Shown piece by piece: positions 57,340 through 64,000 of a stretch of DNA of 64,000 bases (the stretch's first letter is position 1; the number at the start of each line of letters is the position of its first letter). A model generated the notes under the pieces. The model saw only the letters and a program-made list of their open reading frames with translations. It had not been told where the DNA came from and did not search any database. The position numbers were made by a program, and so were the translations under genes. Source of the stretch: Kappaphycus alvarezii (lineage: Eukaryota; Rhodophyta; Florideophyceae; Gigartinales; Solieriaceae); assembly GCA_002205965.3 (NCBI GenBank), contig NADL03000451.1, positions 2,604,001 through 2,668,000 on the forward strand, read 5' to 3'.

Positions 57340-58400
57340 CTCAAGTGCTGCACAGCAATGAAGCGGCGTTGGAAATCACGTCCGCGGCAGCATGCCTCTG
57401 ACTAGGTACTTCTCGGGCCTTACCACAGGCCTCCATCGCCCCAACGGCCACGTACCGCGCGACGTCGGTTAGCACTCTATAGGCGTCTGGGTGCCAATCT
57501 CCGAGAATCGATATAGGGATAGGCACGAGCCTACCTCTTACGGAGGTTGCGAAAACACATTCATATCTTCTATGCTTCGTGAAGACGGCTTCATTGAGGG
57601 AGGTGAGTGTGCACCCTCCAGTTGGAGGGCGCCAGCGGGTTGACGAACGTGACGTCAAAGAAGTCCGTACCTCCATTGCCTCCCATCGCCCGGATGTCTG
57701 GCCTCGTGCGATGGACCCCGTCCCGCGGTTCGACGGCGGGGTGGCGGGCCGCTTTCTGCAGGTCTTGCGCTAAGAGGACGACTTGACGGTCATGTCGTCG
57801 AGTTCTGTGCCCATCATGCCTACAGTGGAGGACATAATCCCTTAGTCGAGGGTTTTACGGCACTTTCGTCTCGGGCACGGCACGTCCGGAGGGATCAGCT
57901 GGACTTGGAAGAAGTATTGGAGCCACACCGCGAATTCACGGGAGTCAATACTGGTCTTGAGGCCGGGGCACGGGGCGCAGTACACCCATCCCTTGGCACC
58001 AGGGAGGGCCATAGAGGCGCGGAATGCCTGCCGTCTTTGATCCTCGGGTGGAATACTTTCGTGAACTGCTGCATGGATTGCGCCGGTTAGTTTCTTTTGC
58101 GATGGTGTGGTACGTGAGCAAAAGGCAGTAAATAGGAGAATCGTTGACCGCAGACAGGAGAGTGACCAAATCCGGTGGGCGTCCAAAGCGCCCTTCAGAC
58201 ACTCGCCGGTGGAGAATTGTACTCTGACATATTCCGAGAACTACATCTACCGGTTAAACCTTTTGACCTCAAGAAACCCACCCTTGGCTTCGCATCGGCG
58301 AAAAGCACTGCGGGGGCCGCTTTCCTTGCCTCCAGTGCGGCTGCCAACAGGGTGGCCACTGGAATCTTGCCGGCACTAGCAGTTTCACGGATCTTGTAAT
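57340..58400 (-). pseudogene. LINE endonuclease-domain copy, minus strand
   Basis: C-terminal part of a LINE. In transcript order (right to left): AAALEARKAAPAVLF, a frame change near 58195, HRIWSLSCL, LPGAKGWVYCAPCPG, PDVPCPRRKCRKTLD. After a frame change come a histidine/arginine block (RRHDRQVVLLAQDLQKAARHP) and HRTRPDI...GGTDFFDVTFVNPL, which is the R-P-D-x(n)-D core of R2-like restriction-type endonucleases. The C-terminal helices (DWHPDAYRVLTDVARYVAVGAMEACGK) end near 57341. At least three frame changes or stops. It is head-to-head with the plus-strand copy that starts at 58399. Confidence 0.7.
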
Positions 58401-59275
58401 GTACGATGATGCCGCAATCTCGCACCGATTCTGGTTGCTCTCTTGCCTACCTTCACGACTCCTCCTCCCCTTGAGTGCATTTTGCTCAAACAATACCCCT
58501 TCGCAAAAGACACTAACAGAAGCAGTCCATGCCGCAGTGCAAGAAGAGATTCCCCACGCCGACCAAGGCGTTCCGGGCTTCTTGGGCCTTCCTGGCGCAA
58601 AGGAATGGGTCTATTGCGCCCCGTGCCCCGGCCCCAAGACCAGTAATGACTCTTGAATTCTCAGTATGACTGCAATACTACCTCCAAGACCGCTTTTCGC
58701 CCCGGACATGCCCTGCCCGGGACGAAAATTCCCTGAGTTTCTCGACTGCCACGGGGATCATTTCATGCACTGCTTGCATGGCAGGCACAGAACCCGACGA
58801 CACGACCGCCAAGTCGTCCTCGTCGCCCAAGACCTGCAGAAAGCAGCCCGCCACCCCGCCATCGAGTAGCTACAGGGTCTCCACCGCACAAGGCCAGACA
58901 ATGAAGCAATGGGCAGCAATAGAGGAGCAGACTTCTCCGATGTCACGTTTGTCAACCTCTAATAGGAGAGCGCGTACATTTAATCTGCCCACCTCCCTCA
59001 ATGCAGCAATATCCGTAAAGCGCAGAAGGTATGAACCTTTGATCGGGACTTCTGCAAGAGGATGACTTGTGCCCATCCCATATCCACCCTAGACGCGTAT
59101 GCGGTGCTAACTGATGTCGCGCGGAACGTGGCCGTTCGAGCGATGGAGACTTATGGGAAGGTTCGAGCGGTGCTAACTTAGAGGCACTCTGCCGCGGCCG
59201 TTACGTCTAAGGCGGCGTGCTTGCTCGCTGGCACTGAGGCGGCCCATGAGGGAAAGTTATTTAGCGTTACTCAGT
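58399..59275 (+). pseudogene. LINE endonuclease-domain copy, plus strand
   Basis: Same domain as the minus-strand copy: HRFWLLSCLPSR, LPGAKEWVYCAPCPGPKT, a stop at 58654-58656, PDMPCPGRKFPEFLD, GDHFMHC, RRHDRQVVLVAQDLQKAARHPAIE, a stop, HRTRPDN...GADFSDVTFVN, two stops, and a C-terminal VLTDVARNVAVRAMETYGK. A 3' tail homologous to 1325-1430 follows to about 59365. The zinc-like C-P-x-x-[CK] pair has lost its second Cys. It is more decayed than the minus copy. Confidence 0.65.
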
Positions 59276-59961
59276 GATGACTTGTCCCGCGTTACGCACT
59301 TGTAGCGGTGTGGATACAACCGGCCACACCCTCCAAACGTTAAAATGACCCAAAATTTCCCCTGTGAATACTAGTGTGGTAAAGAATTTTGTCCTCGTGC
59401 GGTGGAATCGGCAGGAGTGCGGCAACGGAGGCGAGGGATGGAGCAGTGTGTGGGATGTCGGTGCGGGCGCAAGGATAAGCGTGATCGATGGCTGCACATT
59501 AAGGACAATTTTAATTTAATGTTTATTACAGCAATGGACCGGTCCGTCTCTGGGCGTTTCTAATTAACTTTCGAGTTGAAACCACACGTGTAGCAATAGG
59601 TCATACGGTAGGTACAGCAGGCACTGTACAGTACTGTACGTACTGTATGACAATTCACCACGTAACGCGCTTTGGAGTTTTGCATATGTACAGTACTGTA
59701 CATAGCACTGTACATTGTTGTTTTGTCAACGTACAGTACAACTGTAATTGTTATGTGAATACTGTAAACTATTAGACAGCGCATCAAACCGACGTCGATC
59801 TCTGCACCCTGTTCCACTCGAGGTTTCACACAAATTAGCACAAGCCTGCCACCGCCAAACAGTTAGCGGTTAGCCGATCTGCCGATCTGCCGATCTTCCG
59901 ATCAGCCACCACTTGCCAGCATCCCTACCACACGTCGACGGCATCTCCCACAGCTACCGCG
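59276..59961. promoter_or_regulatory. LINE tail, then palindrome-rich upstream region of the eIF2B beta gene
   Basis: 59276-59365 is LINE 3' tail. 59620-59720 holds a dense cluster of CTGTAC/GTACAG words, including the perfect 16-base palindrome TGTACAGTACTGTACA (59687-59702). It ends in repeats of CCGATC(T)GCCGATC near 59875-59905, directly upstream of the gene. Transcription start and core promoter were not recognised. Confidence 0.45.
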
Positions 59962-61009
59962 ATGGCGACGCAGTTAATATCGCCCGAGCTTCAGCAAGCG
60001 GTAACCGAAGTGATGCGGCGCTCTCAAGCGGGCCCCAACCCGCCACATGAGCTAGCCGAACGTCTATGCATGTTACTCCGTGTGATCGCCATCACAACAG
60101 CCGATCCACGCGAAGCGGTGCTCCATATCACGGAGCAATTACGCGCGTTTACACCCGAGACGTGTATTCTAGAGGCGATTTCGGCGCGTGTATTGGAAAT
60201 TATAGGGAGTGGGGAACAGAGCGTGGGGCTTGTGGAGGCGCAATTGATGGGATTGTTGGATGAGGTGAGAGAGTCAAAGGCGGAACTTGCGGAGCAGGCT
60301 TCGGGGTTGATTTCGGGGGGGATTGTGTGATGATACTTGGGGAGGAGGAGGGTGGAGTTGTGGAAATGGCGGTTGTGGAGGCTGCGGAGGCGGTGGCGGG
60401 GGAGGAGGTGGGGAAGAAGATTGATGTGATTGTGGTGCGGGTGATGCCCGATGAGCATGATGTGGCGGGGAGGATGAAGCGACGGTTGGAGGGGGTGAGG
60501 GGGTTGGCGGTGACGGTGGTTGGGGATGTGGAGGTGACGGGGCGGTTGGTGGGGTGTGGGAAGGTACTTTTTGAGGCGATGGGGCGAATGTGGATGAGGG
60601 GGGTTTGTGTGCGAGGGGGAGTGCTATGGTTTGTGCGGCGGCGAATAGAATGAAGGTGGCGGTTGTGATGGTGGTTGCGAGACATCGGTTGTTGGCGGAT
60701 GGGAGTGGGGTGGGGTTGGGGTTGGAGGGAATGAGTGAGGTGGGGGATTGCCCGGGGAAGATTTGGAAGTATGAAGAGGCGAGGGAAGATGTGGGTTGTG
60801 AGGCAATTGCGGTTGTGGCTGGATTGTATGATGTGGTGGCGTTGCAGAGGTGTGAAATGATAGTGACGGAGTTTGGAGGATATGCGGCGGAGTATGTTAG
60901 ACGGTTGACGCCTAAGGTGGGGTGGGGAGTAGGGGGGAGGGGAATGTTGAGGGGAAGGGAGGGTGAGGGTGAGGGTGAGGGTGAGGAGAATGGGGGAGTG
61001 GAGATTTGA
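59962..61009 (+). CDS. EIF2B2: eIF2B beta-subunit-like protein, two apparent frame changes
   Basis: eIF2B is the guanine-nucleotide exchange factor for eIF2 in translation initiation; beta is one of its regulatory subunits. The start ATG at 59962 has a good context (ACCGCGATGGCG). The N-terminal helical part (to about 60325) shows HELAERLCMLLRVIA, EAISARVLEIIG and LLDEVRESKAELAEQA. A second frame (60327-60580) has KKIDVIVVRVMPDEHDVAGRM, AVTVVGDVEVTGRLVGCGKVLF, the Rossmann-like 'VIV.E..P...G' and 'D.av......kVl.G' blocks. A third frame (60590-61009) has VDEGGLCARGSAMVCAAA, GLYDVVALQRCEMIVTEFGGYAAEYVRRL, the family 'DyVPp..I...i.n.GG..PSY.yRL' signature. The frames change by one base near 60325 and near 60585 (both G-rich). 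Order and content fit beta best. Decay or assembly error cannot be separated. Confidence 0.65.
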
Positions 61010-62018
61010 GGTTTGGGGAGGGAGTAGTGGTGTTGTGAGGGATGAAAATGGGATATTGACGGGGGGTGGGGTTGGACGTGGGGCGGTGGTACGGGAGGGA
61101 TGGACTGGTGATTTTTGATGAGGGGAAGCGGGAGAGAGAGGTGAGGATGAGGGGTAGGCAAGTGATCACTGAGTAGAGGTGCGTGGGACAGTATGGTAGG
61201 CGGGTTGCCGTGGCAGATTTTTTCTAGATAGCGGCAGATGAGGTTTGACAGTGAATGGTGGGGTGAAGGTGGTGAAGATTGCGGGTGGAGCTTTGTGAGG
61301 GAAGTTGGTCGACGTGAAAATGATGTTGACAAAGGCGCGGGAATTGGGAGGATGGGGACAGGATTAGGAGGAATTATTATCAGACGGAATTTGTGATGTG
61401 TGACGAGTGCAGCGCCAGTTGGCCATGCGATTAAAAGCGACGTGGCGGGATGCACGGGATAGGCTCGCATGGCTCAGATGGTACAGGTATTGGTCTGTAC
61501 TGTACAGTATCATGTCGTAGCGTAGAAAAATACATGAAAACATCCACACCAAAACAAATTTGCTGTAATTTATTCATTACCGTAACAGTACTGTACAGTA
61601 CGCAGTACAGTACAGTACACTATAGCCCTCGAAAAACCGCTGTGAATTTATCAAGCTGAAATATTTCTGTGATGGAAAAAAATTGAAATAACAAATAATA
61701 CCGAGGAGGGTATTTACTGTAACTGTACTGTATGACCACATGCCACACGGCTGTTAGGCATGCTACGGTATTACAATATGAACATAAACGGGGGGGGCGG
61801 ATCCTCCAACTAGCAATTTTTAGACAGTGCGCCCGTCACCTACCTACCATCAACCCGCAAATATCCCGACATCTCCTCCTCACGACCACAGCCTGCCTCC
61901 CCACCCCCTCCGCAACAAACCGTAATCCTACCACGCTCAACTCCCTAAACCCCCTTCCACATCCCCACGCACCACTCCTCCACCCTTTTTGCCATTCCCC
62001 CATCTCGCACCGAACCAA
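61010..62018. other. Intergenic region with GTACAG clusters and SNARE gene promoter
   Basis: GC- and G-rich on the left, AT-rich on the right. Clusters of CTGTACAGTA words lie at 61495-61510, 61585-61620 and 61715-61735. The pyrimidine-rich stretch just before 62018 is likely the 5' UTR of the SNARE gene. Confidence 0.45.
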
Positions 62019-62811
62019 ATGGTAAGTCCTTCCCCCAGTCCACCTCCACTTCCGTTTCCGTTTGTAGCACGGTTTGTGTCTCATGCATACCACTAACCGC
62101 CCTTTCTGTACCCGTCCCTCTTGTCCGCATGTCGTAGACGTCCGAGAATAATGTCCATTACGTCGCCGTGGCGCGACTCTCCGACCGTGTCCCACTCGCC
62201 GAATATGCCGCCGTGGACACCCGTGAACTTCCTGCAAAGCTCATGGATGACAAGTTGGAAAAGGTCTTGCGTTCCAATCGCACCAGTCAGCATCACAGAC
62301 TCACTATTACAGATCGTGAGGTAGGCGCTATTCATTTTGATTCGGACCCGGTTTGTTTGTATTTTACGATTTGTTCCCGCGACTACCAGCAACGTACGGC
62401 GTTCAAATTGTTGGGTGAGCTACGGAGAGAGTTTGATGCGCGGTTTGGCAACGACGTTCATAATGCAAGGCATTCCGCTTTGAGTAAGCCGGCAAAGGAT
62501 ATGTTGAGGGGTTGTGTGAAAAGTATAACAATGTCGGAAATGTCGATAAGGTTGCTGCTGTTAGTTTGCAGGTCGAGGAGGTTAAGGGAGTTATGCAGAA
62601 TAATATTCAGAGCGTCCTTAGAAATCAGGAGAATATCGAAACGTTGTTGGACCAGACCGATACCATGAAGAATGAGGCTACGGGCTTCCAGAGAAGTGCA
62701 AATCGTGCAAAGGAGAAGATGTGGTGGAAGAATGTCAAGCTCCAGATTGTTATCATCATCCTTGTCCTCATCATCATCGCCGGTATTATCATCGCAATCG
62801 TCCGTCGCTGA
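62019..62811 (+). CDS. VAMP7: Longin-type R-SNARE (VAMP7-like), one intron
   Basis: A vesicle SNARE acting in late secretory or endosomal fusion. Exon 1 contributes only the ATG (62019-62021). A phase-0 intron (62022-62137, GTAAGT...TAG) precedes TSENNVHYVAVARLSDR. The longin domain spans about residues 5-115 (CLYFTICSRDYQQRTAFKLL). The SNARE helix, about 135-190, runs from VDKVAAVSLQVEEVKGVM to NIQSVLRNQENIETLLDQT. After KEKMWWKNVK comes the membrane anchor LQIVIIILVLIIIAGIIIAIV and the stop at 62809-62811. Where R-SNAREs have Arg at the zero layer, this protein has Asn (codon 62623-62625), with an Arg one place before. A single-base frame change lies in the GAGGGGTTG stretch near 62507, between MLR and CEKY. 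Family assignment is firm; the exact VAMP class is less so. Confidence 0.85.
62022..62137 (+). other. Intron 1 of the R-SNARE gene
   Basis: 116 bases, GTAAGTCC...TCGTAG, inserted directly after the start codon in phase 0. Without it the longin domain has no in-frame ATG at a suitable place. Confidence 0.75.
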
Positions 62812-64000
62812 CAACACTTGCCGACGTTTCTGGTCCCTTCCTGCTCGTTTCATGCTGGTTTTGTCGTAGTCTGGTTTATCCTGGTTCTCTTTCTTAACTT
62901 TGTTTCGGTCCGTCCGTCATCCAAACTGCTTTGTGTGATTTTTCCTTTGGCTCTAGTTGTAGCCGCTGTTGCGTGCTAAAAAAAAGAAAATGCGGCTTTC
63001 CACTGCTCCTTCCGTCCTTGTTTCGCGGCGTAGCTTGCGCGGGACAGGGGGGAAAGCCAGTTTGGGGGTGTAGGGTTGCGATTCATGCAAGAGGAACGAA
63101 AGTCGGGACTGCTGTGTTCTCGTCGCGTGTCTGTTTGAGTAGCACTGGACGTTGTCTCGCGCTCAGATGTGAACATCTGCGTATTGCAATTCACTCTGCA
63201 CTGTTATTGTAAGCGTTCTTTATCCAGCTGCAAACTAGGCGGCGGCTTATGTATGCCTGTTCGGTTCGGCTTGGTAGAAAGGACTGCTTTGTAAATGTAA
63301 ATCCGCCCGCCGTTCTGTCTTTGGCTACAACTATGAGTTGGTTCACACTTTAAATGTGATGTTCGGGTACGCTAGTGCTGTAGAGAGTATTCCCTAGTCT
63401 CATTTTGTCCGTTCGGAAGCTTGCCAGAAGCAAAACTGCGTATATGGCAGAGGTAGAGCTCGCCTCTGCCCCGGCCAAGGAAGAGCTCGCCTCTGCCCGG
63501 CCAAGGATTAGAATCGAGTTTTATTGCGAGTAGTAACTCGTTTTGCAGGTCACCAATCTCAATCTCATCTACGACGTGACGATTTGAGTTGCTGATACGA
63601 TGACTGAAACTCGGGACACCTTTTGCAATGTCGCAATTCTGCGCTTGGTTCGACTGGGTTAACGTCGGGAACTTGAAAAATCCTTCCACATCCAATCACC
63701 TCTTTCATTGGGCTCAAAGCCTGACTGCATACTGCAGCGTTTTCGTATATACGGAATGCACGACTGGGTTTCTCGTGATCGAGCCAATCTGCAGCCAGGT
63801 GCTCACCTGACAATCGTGAATGGCTTGCTTTCTTGTTTGTCAGATGCAAGGCAAGTTTCTCGGCGAGCTCTCACAACTGTGGGTCTCGACTGCCGCCTTT
63901 CTCTGCGCCGTTCCACTGGTTAGACTGAGCCATTGGCAGGAAGTCTTCTGAAAGGCAAAATGCTCTACGCCGCCCGCCATGCATCTCAAACTCGGGATTG
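62812..64000. other. Right edge, no recognised genes
   Basis: 3' flank of the SNARE gene, then unassigned sequence. Open frames at 63372-63695 and 63565-63849 (minus) and 62931-63212 (plus) have no recognised family. It contains the two-unit repeat at 63455-63506. Confidence 0.45.
63455..63506. repeat. Two-copy direct repeat, 25-26 bases
   Basis: AGAGCTCGCCTCTGCC(C)CGGCCAAGG occurs at 63455-63480 and again at 63482-63506. GGCAGAGG at 63447-63454 can also pair with each CCTCTGCC. Confidence 0.7.

Noticed and set aside
60274-61470. A 398-codon proline/serine-rich open frame on the minus strand
   Set aside because: It lies opposite the eIF2B beta gene and its G-rich flank; its composition is what the complement of GGN-rich coding sequence gives, and it has no domain.
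63372-63849. Minus-strand open frames near the right edge as a host gene
   Set aside because: No start context, domain or codon signal, and they overlap the short direct repeat.

Overview
This is a stretch of eukaryotic nuclear DNA. It holds few host genes and many transposable elements. Host genes are short and nearly intronless, and only one intron is supported (GTAAGT...TAG, in the SNARE gene near 62.0 kb). The gene style and the mix of Ty1/copia, piggyBac, Mutator, pogo, Harbinger, hAT and non-LTR elements would fit a red alga such as a florideophyte. That placement is inference only; nothing here proves the species.

Layout: 0-1.25 kb is the 3' part of a decayed non-LTR retrotransposon (LINE). 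1.27-5.14 kb is a Mutator-like (MULE) DNA transposon with matching terminal inverted repeats. 8.80-9.56 kb is a solo LTR with a perfect 5-bp target duplication. 10.73-12.75 kb is a complete-length but coding-dead pogo/Tigger element flanked by TA. 12.87-13.66 kb is a Harbinger transposase relic. 16.25-21.09 kb is an old Ty1/copia element on the minus strand. 23.40-24.13 kb is a second solo LTR. 25.94-31.27 kb is a very young Ty1/copia element (LTRs differ at 3 of 500 positions) whose interior is nevertheless broken. 32.02-34.87 kb and 53.80-57.32 kb are two related piggyBac elements; the second is interrupted by a third solo LTR. 51.59-52.83 kb is an internally deleted hAT relic. LINE copies with an RT domain and/or a C-terminal restriction-like endonuclease lie at 40.1-44.1, 47.1-48.6 and 57.3-59.3 kb.

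Host genes cluster in the right half: a three-finger C2H2 zinc-finger gene (38.4-40.0 kb), a Qa-SNARE of the syntaxin-5/Sed5 type (45.36-44.36 kb, minus), a TAP42/IGBP1-type PP2A regulator (45.88-46.92 kb), an eIF2B beta-type gene (59.96-61.01 kb) and a longin-type R-SNARE of the VAMP7 kind (62.02-62.81 kb). The syntaxin and TAP42 genes are divergent and share about 520 bp. Four of these five genes show one or two single-base frame changes, often in homopolymers or low-complexity sequence. This may reflect assembly indels as much as decay, and it cautions against over-reading breaks in the transposons.

The most interesting signals are these. The two piggyBac elements carry paired palindromes next to their ends, with the outer bases covarying between families, and a tRNA-like A-box/B-box module at the same place in both. 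Both copia elements have a primer-binding site that fits the anticodon stem-loop of initiator tRNA-Met. The R-SNARE lacks arginine at the zero layer. Perfect GTACAGTAC-type palindromes are clustered around the eIF2B/SNARE gene pair.
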